A stretch of DNA of 64,000 nt from Pseudoxanthomonas suwonensis (GTDB lineage Bacteria; Pseudomonadota; Gammaproteobacteria; Xanthomonadales; Xanthomonadaceae): the NCBI RefSeq assembly GCF_000972865.1, contig NZ_CP011144.1, positions 1,860,001 to 1,924,000 on the forward strand, in the 5' to 3' direction. Shown here one piece after another: positions 36,507 to 44,670 of the stretch (positions within the stretch are counted from its first letter, which is position 1; every line of letters begins with the position of its first letter). Position numbers and translations under genes: made by a program. The notes beneath the pieces were generated by a model that ran no database searches, was not told the origin of the DNA, and saw nothing but the letters and a program-made list of their open reading frames with translations.

Positions 36507-37055
36507 ATGACCGATACCGCCGCTTCCGTACCGGCCGGCCCCGCGCAACGCGCGCTGGACCGCATCGCCGGCATCGCCATCGCCATCGCCGCCGCCGCCC
36601 TGCTCGGGCTGGTGGTGGTGCAGAGCTGGCAGGTGTTCACCCGCTACGTGCTCAACGACTCGCCCAGCTGGACCGAACCGGTGACCCTGTTGCTGCTGGC
36701 CACCGCGATGGGCATGGGCGCCGCCGCGGGCGTGCATACCAACCGCCACTTCGGCTTCTTCCTGCTGCACGACCACGTCAAGCCGGCGGTGCGCCGCGCC
36801 ATCGACGTGCTCGTGCCGCTGGTGATCATCGGCATCGGCGGGGTGATCGCGTACTGGGCGGCGGTGCTGCTGGTCGACGGCCTCGGCATCCGTGCCGCCG
36901 GCGCCAACCTGCCGCAGAGCATCAACTACCTGCCGCTGTCGCTGGGCGGCGCGCTGATGGCGCTGTTCGCGCTCAACCGCCTGGTCCTGGCACTGGCGCC
37001 GGACAGGCAGGACGAGCTTCCCGCGTCGCCGGCGCCGCAGGACGGAGACCTCTGA
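36507..37055 (+). CDS. TRAP transporter small membrane subunit (DctQ family)
   Basis: 182 residues with four membrane helices (about 22-42, 55-75, 93-115 and 140-163) and the family patterns VVVQSWQVFTRYVLNDSPSWTEPVTLLLL and GVHTNRHFGFFLL. It joins the large subunit to make the permease. It starts eight bases after the DctP stop and is followed two bases on by the large-subunit gene. Confidence 0.92.
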   Translation: MTDTAASVPAGPAQRALDRIAGIAIAIAAAALLGLVVVQSWQVFTRYVLNDSPSWTEPVTLLLLATAMGMGAAAGVHTNRHFGFFLLHDHVKPAVRRAIDVLVPLVIIGIGGVIAYWAAVLLVDGLGIRAAGANLPQSINYLPLSLGGALMALFALNRLVLALAPDRQDELPASPAPQDGDL

Positions 37056-37057
37056 CC

Positions 37058-38338
37058 ATGGCCATCGCCCTGCTGTTCCTCGTGTTCGCGCTGCTGCTGG
37101 TGATCGGCGTGCCGGTCGCCTTCGCCCTGGCCGCCGCTGCGCTGGTCACCCTGCTGTACCTGGACCTGCCGTCGGTGGTGATGGTCCAGCAGATCTCGGC
37201 CGGTTCCGGCTCGGCCTCGCTGATCGCGATCCCGCTGTTCATCTTCGCCGGCGAGATCATGATGCGCGGCGGCATTTCCGAGCGCCTGATCGCGCTGGCC
37301 TCGTCGCTGGTCGGCCGCATGCGCGGCGGCCTGGGCCAGGTCTCGATCCTGTCCTCGCTGTTCTTCGGCGGCGTGTCCGGTTCGGCGATCGCCGACGTCT
37401 CGGCGGTCGGCGGCACGATGATCCCTCAGATGGTCAAGCGCGGCTACGACCGCGACTTCGCGGTCAACGTCAGCATCACTGCCGCGCTGGTCGCGCTGCT
37501 GGTGCCACCATCGCACAACCTGATCCTGTATTCGGCCGCGGCCGGCGGCGGGCTGTCGATCGCGCGGCTGTTCGCAGCGGGCATCGTCCCGGCGCTGCTG
37601 ATGACCGCGGCACTGATGGTCACCGGCTATGTCGTGGCCCGCCACCGCGGTTACGGCGTCGAGGTCTTCCCGGGCTGGCGCGCGGTCCTGGTGCGGCTGG
37701 TCTCGGCGCTGCCCGGCCTGGGCCTGGTCGCGCTGATCTTCATCGGCATCCGCGCCGGCATCTTCACCGCGGTGGAATCGGCGGCGATCGCGGTGGTCTA
37801 CGCGCTGCTGGTCACCGTGGTGCTGTACCGCCAGTTGCGCCTGCGCGAGTTCCTGGACACGGTCGTGCACGCCGCGCGCAGCACCGGCGTGATCCTGTTC
37901 GTGATCGCCACCGCGGCGGTATTCGGCTGGCTGCTGGCCTACCTGCAGGTGCCGTCGGCGGCGGTGGATTTCCTGCAGTCGTTCGCGCAGAGCAAGTACA
38001 TGGTGCTGCTGATGATCGTGGTCATGCTGCTGCTGCTGGGCACCTTCATGGACCTGGCGCCGATGATCCTGATCTGCACCCCGATCTTCCTGCCGGTGGC
38101 CAGGGCCTACGGCATCGACCCGATCCACTTCGGCCTGGTCCTGGTGCTGACCGGCGGCCTGGGCCTGGTCACCCCGCCGGTGGGCTCGGTGCTGTTCATC
38201 GGCACGGCGATCGGCAAGATCAGCGTGGGCGAGAGCATGCGCACGATCTGGCCGTTCTGGCTGGCCGGCCTGGCGGTGCTGCTGGTGGTGACCTTCTTCC
38301 CGCAGCTGTCGCTGTGGCTGCCCGGGGTGCTGGCCTGA
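37058..38338 (+). CDS. TRAP transporter large membrane subunit (DctM family)
   Basis: 426 residues with about 12 membrane helices. Family motifs are IPLFIFAGEIMMRGGISERLIALASSLVGRMRGGLGQVSILSSLFFGGVSGSAIADVSAVGGTMIPQM near the first scoop and LTGGLGLVTPPVGSVLFIGTAIGKIS near the end. It carries the ion-coupled transport path. The start follows GGAG in the end of the DctQ gene. It ends the hydratase-DctP-DctQ-DctM operon; the LacI gene begins 86 bases later. Confidence 0.94.
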   Translation: MAIALLFLVFALLLVIGVPVAFALAAAALVTLLYLDLPSVVMVQQISAGSGSASLIAIPLFIFAGEIMMRGGISERLIALASSLVGRMRGGLGQVSILSSLFFGGVSGSAIADVSAVGGTMIPQMVKRGYDRDFAVNVSITAALVALLVPPSHNLILYSAAAGGGLSIARLFAAGIVPALLMTAALMVTGYVVARHRGYGVEVFPGWRAVLVRLVSALPGLGLVALIFIGIRAGIFTAVESAAIAVVYALLVTVVLYRQLRLREFLDTVVHAARSTGVILFVIATAAVFGWLLAYLQVPSAAVDFLQSFAQSKYMVLLMIVVMLLLLGTFMDLAPMILICTPIFLPVARAYGIDPIHFGLVLVLTGGLGLVTPPVGSVLFIGTAIGKISVGESMRTIWPFWLAGLAVLLVVTFFPQLSLWLPGVLA

Positions 38339-38391
38339 TGACCGCGACCGGCCCGGCACCGACCGGGCGGTATCGCAGCCGCCGCTCCGGC

Positions 38392-38397
38392 TAGAAT
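38392..38397 (+). promoter_or_regulatory. Probable -10 box of the LacI regulator gene
   Basis: TAGAAT about 27 bases before the LacI start. The same hexamer stands before kduI (39557-39562) and before the cardiolipin synthase gene, suggesting a common -10 form in this genome. Confidence 0.45.
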
Positions 38398-38424
38398 CGA
38401 CCGACCCTTCCTCCGACCGCCTCC

Positions 38425-39480
38425 ATGCCCGCGCGCTCCTCCCCCGCTTCCCAGGCCGCCCGGCCCACCGCCGGCAAGGCCGCGACCATCAACGACATCG
38501 CACGGCTGGCCGGGGTCTCGAAGAAGACGGTCTCGCGGATCATCAACAACTCCCCGCTGGTGCGTAAGGACACCCGCGAGAAGGTCGAGGCGCTTATGCG
38601 CGAGGTCGGCTACACGCCCGACCCGCTGGCGCGCGGCCTGGCGTTCCGGCGCTCGTTCCTGATCGGCATGGTCTACGACAACCCGACCGCGCAGTACATC
38701 GTCGACATGCAGTACGGCGCGCTGGACGCGCTGCGCGAGTCCGGCTTCGAGCTGGTGGTGCATCCCTGCGACACCCGCAGCCCCGGCTACATCGACGGCG
38801 TGCGCCGCTTCGTGCAGCAGCAGAAGCTGCACGGGGTGATGCTGATCCCGCGCGCCTCGGAGGACCAGAACCTGGTCGACATGCTGGCGGAAACGGGCTG
38901 CCGCTACACCCGCATCGTCCCGGTCGGGTTCGACGACCGCGACGGCCGCATGATCGTCACCCACGACCGCGACGGCGCGGCCGAGGCGGCCGACTACCTG
39001 CTGACCCTGGGCCACCGCGACGTCGCCCTGATCACCGGTCCGCTGGCGTACCGCTCGGCGATCGAGCGCACCGAGGGCTTCGTCGGCACTTTTGCCAAGC
39101 GCGGCATCGAGGTGCCCAAGTCGCGGATCATCGAGGCCAGCTACACCTTCGAGTCCGGCGTGGCCGCGGCCGAGAAGCTGCTGGCCGGCAAGCAGCGGCC
39201 GACCGCGATCTTCTGCGGCAACGACGAGATGGCCGCCGGCGTGTACAAGGTCGCCATGCGCGCAGGGATCAGCATCCCGCGCGACCTGTCGGTGATCGGC
39301 TACGACGACAGCCCGCTGGCCGCGCGCCTGTGGCCCTCGCTGACCTCGGTGCGCCGGCAGACCCGCGACACCGGCCGGATCGCCGCAACCATGCTGATCC
39401 GCCCGGACAACGGCCCGCTGCCGGTGGCCAGCGTGCGTCCGCACCTGATCGTCCGCGACTCCTGCCAACCCCCCGCCTGA
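38425..39480 (+). CDS. LacI-family transcription regulator of pectin locus
   Basis: 351 residues. A 20-residue polar lead precedes the LacI helix-turn-helix and hinge (ATINDIARLAGVSKKTVSRIINNSPLVRKDTREKVEALMREVGYTPDPLARGLA, about 20-75). A periplasmic-binding-protein-like effector domain follows (SFLIGMVYDNPTAQYIVDMQYGAL, GFDDRDGRMIVTHDRDGAAEAADYLLTLGHRDVALITG, AIFCGNDEMAAGVYKVAMRAGISIPRDLSVIGYDDS). By position it should sense a uronate or KDG-type metabolite and act on the five operator-like palindromes of the locus. None of these stands directly in front of its own gene. Confidence 0.92.
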   Translation: MPARSSPASQAARPTAGKAATINDIARLAGVSKKTVSRIINNSPLVRKDTREKVEALMREVGYTPDPLARGLAFRRSFLIGMVYDNPTAQYIVDMQYGALDALRESGFELVVHPCDTRSPGYIDGVRRFVQQQKLHGVMLIPRASEDQNLVDMLAETGCRYTRIVPVGFDDRDGRMIVTHDRDGAAEAADYLLTLGHRDVALITGPLAYRSAIERTEGFVGTFAKRGIEVPKSRIIEASYTFESGVAAAEKLLAGKQRPTAIFCGNDEMAAGVYKVAMRAGISIPRDLSVIGYDDSPLAARLWPSLTSVRRQTRDTGRIAATMLIRPDNGPLPVASVRPHLIVRDSCQPPA

Positions 39481-39532
39481 CTCCCGCGCCGCGCCCGCCT
39501 TCCGGGTGCACGGCCGATTGACGCATTGCGGA

Positions 39533-39549
39533 ATGACACCGGTTACCAA
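39533..39549. promoter_or_regulatory. Operator-like palindrome before kduI
   Basis: ATGACACCGGTTACCAA. Its first six bases (ATGACA) can serve as -35 box with TAGAAT at 39557-39562 as -10, an 18-base spacer. A bound repressor would therefore block RNA polymerase at this promoter. Confidence 0.7.
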
Positions 39550-39556
39550 CGTCCGC

Positions 39557-39562
39557 TAGAAT
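39557..39562 (+). promoter_or_regulatory. Probable -10 box of kduI
   Basis: TAGAAT, 18 bases after the ATGACA of the overlapping operator and about 67 bases before the kduI start. Confidence 0.5.
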
Positions 39563-39629
39563 CCACCCCCAACGCACTGCCATGGCCGGTTCCGCGGCCA
39601 TGGGCACCGCCCCGAGGAGCCCGTCCCCG

Positions 39630-40478
39630 ATGTACCAGAAGACCTATTACGCGACCCACCCCGGCGTCATGCAGGGCGCCAGCAACGACGAGTTGCGCGA
39701 CCTGTACCTGATCGGCGACCTGTTCGCCGCCGACGAGGTGCGGCTGAACTACACCCACTACGAGCGCTTCGTGATCGGCGGCGCCGCGCCGGTGAACCAG
39801 GCCGTGTCGCTGCCCCGGCAGACCGAGCCGGCCTCGGCCGCCGGCAAGCCGTTCCTGGAGCGGCGCGAGCTGGGCGTGATCAACGTCGGCGGCGGCACCG
39901 GCACGGTGACCGTGGACGGCACCGACTACGTGCTCGGCCCGAAGGATGGCCTGTACGTGGCCATGGGCAGCGAGGAGGTCAGCTTCGCCTCGGCCGACGC
40001 GGCCAACCCGGCGAAGTTCTACCTCACCTCGACCCCGGCGCACGCGCGCTTCGAGACCAAGCAGCTGTCGATCAAGGACGCGGTGGCACTGGAACGCGGC
40101 GCGCTGGAAACCAGCAACGAGCGCACCATCTACCAGTTCATCGTCCCGGCCACCTGCCAGTCCTCGCAGCTGCTGCTGGGCCTGACCGTGCTCAAGCCGG
40201 GCAGCGTCTGGAACACGATGCCGCCGCACCTGCACGACCGCCGCAGCGAGGTCTACTTCTACTTCGACCTGGGTGCCAACGACCGCGTCTACCACTTCAT
40301 GGGCCAGCCGGACCAGCAGCGCCACATCGTCATGCAGAACGACGAGGCGGTGGTCTCGCCGCCGTGGTCGATCCACATGGGTTCGGGCACCAGCAACTAC
40401 GCCTTCATCTGGGCGATGGGCGGCGAGAACCTGGACTACACCGACATGAACGTGCTGGACATCTGCCAGCTCAAGTGA
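39630..40478 (+). CDS. kduI: 5-dehydro-4-deoxy-D-glucuronate isomerase
   Basis: 282 residues, full length for KduI. Zinc ligands are visible in [17 protein letters not shown] (H-x-H and Glu), with another His in WSIHMGSG. Other family signatures are YATHP near the start, [11 protein letters not shown], and [16 protein letters not shown] near the end. It converts 4-deoxy-5-keto uronate (DKI) to 3-deoxy-hexodiulosonate in the cytoplasm. The ATG at 39630 has AGGAG upstream; an upstream in-frame ATG at 39582 would add 16 residues not typical of the family. It is followed by kduD 79 bases on. Confidence 0.96.
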   Translation: MYQKTYYATHPGVMQGASNDELRDLYLIGDLFAADEVRLNYTHYERFVIGGAAPVNQAVSLPRQTEPASAAGKPFLERRELGVINVGGGTGTVTVDGTDYVLGPKDGLYVAMGSEEVSFASADAANPAKFYLTSTPAHARFETKQLSIKDAVALERGALETSNERTIYQFIVPATCQSSQLLLGLTVLKPGSVWNTMPPHLHDRRSEVYFYFDLGANDRVYHFMGQPDQQRHIVMQNDEAVVSPPWSIHMGSGTSNYAFIWAMGGENLDYTDMNVLDICQLK

Positions 40479-40557
40479 CGCGCGCGCGCCGCTTGGCCGC
40501 GGCGCGTCCCCCCGCATACATCCGCACGCACAACGCTCGCACAGGAAGGGTAATCCG

Positions 40558-41313
40558 ATGACGAATCCGTTCAGCCTGGAAGGCAAGGTCGCGCTGGTCA
40601 CCGGCGCCAACACCGGCCTGGGCCAGGGCATCGCGCTGGCGCTGGCTGAAGCCGGCGCCGACATCGCCGCCGCCGGCATCGTGCCGGCCGAGGAAACCGG
40701 CGAGAAGATCAAGGCCCTCGGCCGCCGCTTCCTCAACCTCGAGGCCAACCTGATCTCGATCGAACCGGTCGAGCGCCTGGTGAAGGACACCGTCGCCGGC
40801 CTCGGCGGCCTGGACATCCTGGTCAACAACGCCGGCCTGATCCGCCGCGCCGATGCGGTCGACTTCAGTGAGAAGGACTGGGACGACGTGATGAACGTCA
40901 ACATCAAGTCCGCGTTCTTCATGTCGCAGGCCGCAGGCCGCCACTTCATCGCCCAAGGCCGCGGCAAGGTCATCAACATCGCCTCGATGCTGTCGTTCCA
41001 GGGTGGCATCCGGGTGCCGTCGTACACCGCGTCCAAGAGCGGCATCGCCGGCATCACCCGCCTGCTGGCCAACGAATGGGGCGCCAAGGGCGTGAACATC
41101 AACGCGATCGCGCCGGGCTACATGGCCACCGACAACACCGCCCAGCTGCGCGCCGACGAGGAGCGCAGCAAGGCGATCCTCGACCGCATCCCGGCCGGGC
41201 GCTGGGGCGTGCCGGCCGACCTCGGCGGCACCGCGGTGTTCCTGGCCAGCGCCGCGTCGGACTACGTCAACGGCGCCGTGATCCCGGTCGACGGCGGCTG
41301 GCTGGCGCGCTGA
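40558..41313 (+). CDS. kduD: 2-dehydro-3-deoxy-D-gluconate 5-dehydrogenase
   Basis: 251 residues, a classical short-chain dehydrogenase: NAD-binding VTGANTGLGQGIALALAEAGADI, NNAG in DILVNNAGLIRR, catalytic Ser in NIASMLSFQGG, and Tyr/Lys in YTASKSGIAGITRLLANEWG. It reduces the KduI product to KDG, the substrate of KdgK. AGGAAGG precedes the ATG. A terminator lies between it and the acetylesterase-cupin gene. Confidence 0.96.
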   Translation: MTNPFSLEGKVALVTGANTGLGQGIALALAEAGADIAAAGIVPAEETGEKIKALGRRFLNLEANLISIEPVERLVKDTVAGLGGLDILVNNAGLIRRADAVDFSEKDWDDVMNVNIKSAFFMSQAAGRHFIAQGRGKVINIASMLSFQGGIRVPSYTASKSGIAGITRLLANEWGAKGVNINAIAPGYMATDNTAQLRADEERSKAILDRIPAGRWGVPADLGGTAVFLASAASDYVNGAVIPVDGGWLAR

Positions 41314-41408
41314 ACCCCGCCCCGGGACGGCTCCAGCCGCGGGTGCACACCCGGCGCGCCGGGTGCACTCTCTCCGCATCCGCGTCCGGGGCCGGTACCG
41401 ACCCTCCT

Positions 41409-41448
41409 CGCCCCGCCCGGCCGAGCCGACCGCGGGGCGTCTTTTTTT
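41409..41448 (+). terminator. Terminator after kduD
   Basis: An 8-bp GC stem (CGCCCCGC / GCGGGGCG) with a 15-base loop and seven T. The next gene starts only 15 bases later, so expression of the acetylesterase would need read-through or a promoter within this hairpin region. Confidence 0.7.
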
Positions 41449-41462
41449 CCGGAGCGACCGCC

Positions 41463-42593
41463 ATGTCCATCCGCCTGCTGCCGATCGTGCTGTTGCTTGC
41501 CGCGCTGTCGTGCGCGGACGAGGCCCGGGCCGAGGCACGCCGCGTGTTCATCGCCGGCGACTCCACCGCCGCCGGGTACGGGCCCGAGCGCGCGCCGCGC
41601 AACGGCTGGGGCCAGCACCTGCAAGGTTTCCTCGACCCGGCGCAGTTCGAGGTCCGCAACCATGCCGCCGGCGGACGCAGCGCGCGCAGCTTCGTCGAGG
41701 AAGGCCGGCTCGAGCCGATCGCGCGCGAACTGCGCAAGGGCGACGTGCTGTTGGTGCAGTTCGGCCACAACGACGCCAAGGTCGAGGACACGCGCCGCTA
41801 CGACGACCCGGAAACGGCCTATCCGCAGTGGCTGATGCGCTACGTAACGCTGGCCCGCGAACGCGGCGCCACGCCCATCCTGGTGACACCGGTATCGCGG
41901 CGGGTCTGGGACTTCGGCTCGCTGCTGGACACCCACGCACGCTACACCCAGGCAGTGCGAGCACTGGCCGCGCGCGAACAGGTGGCGCTGATCGACCTCA
42001 ATGCCAGCAGTGCGGACTGGCTGCGCGCGCTCGGCGACGAGACTTCGAAGGCCTACTTCGAGCACGTCCCCGAACGCGGCGTGCGCGACGACACGCATTT
42101 CAGCGCCGCCGGCGCGACCCTGGTCGCCTGCCTGGTGGTGCGCGACTGGAAGGCGCTGGATCCGTCGCTGGCCGGGCACGTTGTCCGCGACACCGATTGC
42201 GGCGCGCCGGCCAGCGCACGCGCCGACCTGGCCGCGCAGCCGCATCCTTCATCGGTGGTGCACGAACGCGATTTCGCCCGCCGGCAGCCCGGCCCGCACG
42301 GCGGCGCCGGCACCACCACCGCCCATCCGCTGTTCACCGACGCACCCGGCCTGCCGTTCGTGATGCGCAAGCGCGTGCTGCACCCGGGTGCCGGCATCGG
42401 CCTGCACCAGCACCACAAGGACGAGATCTACTACGTGCTCTCCGGCCGCGGCCGCTACGTGATGGACGGCAAGGCCTACGAGGTCGCCGCCGGCAACGCG
42501 ATGCTGACCCGGCCCGGCAGCACGCATGCGATCGAGCAGGTCGGCGAGGACGATCTGGTTTTGCTGATCGCCTATCCGGTCGATCCGCGCTGA
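41463..42593 (+). CDS. SGNH rhamnogalacturonan acetylesterase fused to cupin
   Basis: 376 residues. Signal peptide (about 1-24, ending ARAEA), then an SGNH esterase: block I IAGDSTAAGYG with Ser34, the Gly of HAAGGRSARSF, Asn in FGHNDAK and the Asp-His pair in DDTHFSAAG. This is the rhamnogalacturonan acetylesterase type. Residues about 285-374 form a single cupin domain (VLHPGAGIGLHQHHKDEIYYVLSGRGRYVMDGKAYEV, PGSTHAIEQVG) with the HxH...E...H metal set. Single cupins of this size include KdgF, which opens the ring of unsaturated uronates. The fusion is unusual, and both halves would be exported together. Confidence 0.88.
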   Translation: MSIRLLPIVLLLAALSCADEARAEARRVFIAGDSTAAGYGPERAPRNGWGQHLQGFLDPAQFEVRNHAAGGRSARSFVEEGRLEPIARELRKGDVLLVQFGHNDAKVEDTRRYDDPETAYPQWLMRYVTLARERGATPILVTPVSRRVWDFGSLLDTHARYTQAVRALAAREQVALIDLNASSADWLRALGDETSKAYFEHVPERGVRDDTHFSAAGATLVACLVVRDWKALDPSLAGHVVRDTDCGAPASARADLAAQPHPSSVVHERDFARRQPGPHGGAGTTTAHPLFTDAPGLPFVMRKRVLHPGAGIGLHQHHKDEIYYVLSGRGRYVMDGKAYEVAAGNAMLTRPGSTHAIEQVGEDDLVLLIAYPVDPR

Positions 42594-42995
42594 AGCTGAA
42601 CAACGTTTTCGTCACTTTGCTTAACGCGGTTTTTGTCCTGCATCCGCACCGGTAGCCGTTCTTCTGGATACAACACGTTCCGTCGCTCCGCATTTCGGAG
42701 AAGACATGATCCGGGGGAATCTGCTCATGCTGTCGTGTGTCGTTCCGCTGCCTGTCCCGCACGCGCATCCTCGTTCCGCGTGCATGCCCACGAGTCTGCC
42801 GCCCGCGCCCGGGGCCTGTCCGCGCTGACCTCCGGTCCTGAATCCGACGCCTCTCCGCCGCACGACGGCGGTGATCGCGTCCCCGGAATTCAGGCCGTTG
42901 TCATGGAGCGATGGCAGGCTGCCGATGCCTGCCCGCGCAGGGGCCGCGATGGCGAACCCGCCTTCGTTTGCCCGGATGGAATCCAGGAGCACGAC
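42594..42995. other. 402-bp gap before sigma-54 activator; little seen
   Basis: There is no convincing gene. A 40-codon reading frame at 42706-42828 has GGAG five bases before its ATG (MIRGNLLMLSCVVPLPVP...), but its Pro-rich product looks accidental. A weak hairpin (CTCCGCATTTCGGAG) precedes it. The gap should hold the promoter of the activator gene, which I could not place. Confidence 0.4.
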
Positions 42996-44330
42996 ATGGC
43001 GGCTGTTCCCGATATCCGCAAACGCTGCATCATCTGGCTGGGCCGTCCCGCGCCGCAGGAGCGCGAACTGCTTGCGGCCGCCGGATGGGAACTGCGCGTG
43101 ATCGAGGATGCCGGCAGCACGCGCATCGGCTTGCGCGGCGGCGACCAGGTCGCCGCGCTGGTCGACCTGCGCGGCGCCGACCGCGCCTGGCTCACGGCGA
43201 TGCGCGACCTGCTCGCGCGCCATCCCGACCTGCCGCTGGTGACGCTGGGCGAGGCCGACGACGCGCGCCACGTCCCGGCCGGAATATCCGGCGGCTGCCT
43301 GTTCACGCTGCGCGAGCCGCTCGACCTCCAGCAGGTCAGCCGGCTGCAGCAGGTGGTGGAAGGCGACCAGGCCGGCAACGATCCGGACAGCGACAGCCTG
43401 ATCGGCAACAGCCCGGCGCTGCTGCAGGTGCGCGCGAACCTGAACAAGTTCGCCCCGATCGACCTGCCGGTCCTGGTGACCGGCGAAACCGGCACCGGCA
43501 AGGAACTGGCCGCGCGCGCGCTGCACCGGCTGTCGCCGCGTCACGCCGCGCCCTTCATCGCGATCAACTGCGGCGCGCTGCCGCCCAACCTGGTGCAGGC
43601 CGAACTGTTCGGCCACGAGCGCGGTGCGTTCACCGGCGCTTCCGCGCGCAGGATCGGCCTGTTCGAGGCCGCCGACGGCGGCACGGTGTTCCTGGACGAG
43701 GTCGGCGACCTGCCGCTGGATGCGCAGGCCAACCTGCTGCGGGTCCTGCAGGAAGGCACGATCGAACGCATCGGCAGCCACCGTTCGATCCACGTCAACG
43801 TGCGCGTGCTCGCCGCCACCCATGTCGACCTGGAGCAGGCCGTCGCGCAGGGACGTTTCCGCGAAGACCTGTTCTACCGGCTGGACGTGCTGAGGCTGCA
43901 CATGCCGCCGCTGCGCGAGCGCGGCAACGACGTCGAACTGCTGGCCAGGCACTTCCTCGACGCGTTCCGCCGCCAGCACCGGGTGCGCGCGCGCGGCTTC
44001 GATGCCGGCGCGTGGCGCGCCCTGCGCGAGCACGCCTGGCCGGGCAACGTGCGCGAACTGCTCAACCGGGTGCGGCGCGGCGCGGTGGTCAGCGAGGGCG
44101 ACCTGATCGGCATCCAGGCCCTGCAGCTGGAGGGCGCGGCCGCTACCGGCGCGGCCGCCGAAGGCCTGGACGGCGTTCGCGTGCAGGCCGAACGGGAAGT
44201 GGTCCTGTCGGCCCTGCGCAACTCGGGCTTCAACGTCAGCGAGTGCGCGCGACGGCTGCGCGTCTCGCGGGTCACCGTCTACCGGCTGTGCAAGAAGCAC
44301 CAGCTGGAGCTTGAGGCACTACGGCTGTAG
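42996..44330 (+). CDS. Sigma-54 activator with degenerate receiver domain
   Basis: 444 residues. Residues 9-115 look like a receiver domain that has lost the first acidic pair but keeps an Asp at 57 (AALVDLRG), as in VpsR-like proteins. The AAA+ domain has Walker A GETGTGKE (163-170), the sigma-54 loop GAFTGA (210-215), Walker [11 protein letters not shown] (228-237) and [23 protein letters not shown]. The C-terminus is a Fis-type helix-turn-helix ([29 protein letters not shown]). The ATG at 42996 has AGGAG. It converges on the amyloid operon, whose first gene has a strong sigma-54 promoter, so it is the probable activator. Confidence 0.92.
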   Translation: MAAVPDIRKRCIIWLGRPAPQERELLAAAGWELRVIEDAGSTRIGLRGGDQVAALVDLRGADRAWLTAMRDLLARHPDLPLVTLGEADDARHVPAGISGGCLFTLREPLDLQQVSRLQQVVEGDQAGNDPDSDSLIGNSPALLQVRANLNKFAPIDLPVLVTGETGTGKELAARALHRLSPRHAAPFIAINCGALPPNLVQAELFGHERGAFTGASARRIGLFEAADGGTVFLDEVGDLPLDAQANLLRVLQEGTIERIGSHRSIHVNVRVLAATHVDLEQAVAQGRFREDLFYRLDVLRLHMPPLRERGNDVELLARHFLDAFRRQHRVRARGFDAGAWRALREHAWPGNVRELLNRVRRGAVVSEGDLIGIQALQLEGAAATGAAAEGLDGVRVQAEREVVLSALRNSGFNVSECARRLRVSRVTVYRLCKKHQLELEALRL

Positions 44331-44421
44331 GAGCCGGACTTGCCCGCGACCCGACGCCGTCGGCACAGGCGACGTCCTTATGGTCCCGACGCCCGTGTCG
44401 CCGACTGAAGTCAGCTCCTAC
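44326..44421. repeat. GTAG-type palindromic repeat pair, copy 1
   Basis: Starts TGTAGGAGCCGG, runs through CCGACGCCGTCGGCAC and ends as the inverted partner AGTCAGCTCCTACA. The TAG within GTAG is the stop codon of the sigma-54 activator gene. The layout resembles REP doublets of Xanthomonadaceae. Confidence 0.85.
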
Positions 44422-44446
44422 AGGAGAGCGGCCGTGCCGCAGTTGT

Positions 44447-44544
44447 TGTAGGAGCCGGGTTCAGCCGGCGACCCGACGCCGTCGGCACAAGCGACATCTT
44501 CCTGACCCCGACGCCCGTGTCGCCGACTGAAGTCAGCTCCTACA
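44447..44544. repeat. GTAG-type palindromic repeat pair, copy 2
   Basis: The closest relative of copy 1: same TGTAGGAGCCGGGTTCAGCC head, shared central CGACGCCGTCGGCACAAGCG and the same AGTCAGCTCCTACA tail. The spacer between the repeats (AGGAGA.CGGCCG) is also repeated. Confidence 0.85.
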
Positions 44545-44570
44545 CAGGAGAACGGCCGCGTCGTGGCTGT

Positions 44571-44670
44571 TGTAGGAGCCGGGTTCAGCCGGCGACGCGA
44601 CGCCGCCGGCACAAGCGACGTTCTCGTGATTCCGGCGCCCGTGCCATCGCCAGCAAGCCGGGCCCCTACA
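44571..44670. repeat. GTAG-type palindromic repeat pair, copy 3
   Basis: Same head as copy 2, but the tail has diverged (CCAGCAAGCCGGGCCCCTACA). Read on the minus strand, the CTGTAGGGG of the tail gives the TAG stop codon of the fapF-like gene. Confidence 0.82.

Noticed and set aside
42706..42828. 40-codon gene with a good ribosome site before the sigma-54 activator
   Set aside because: The product is Pro-rich with no membrane or domain feature. Too weak to call a gene; only noted in the gap entry.
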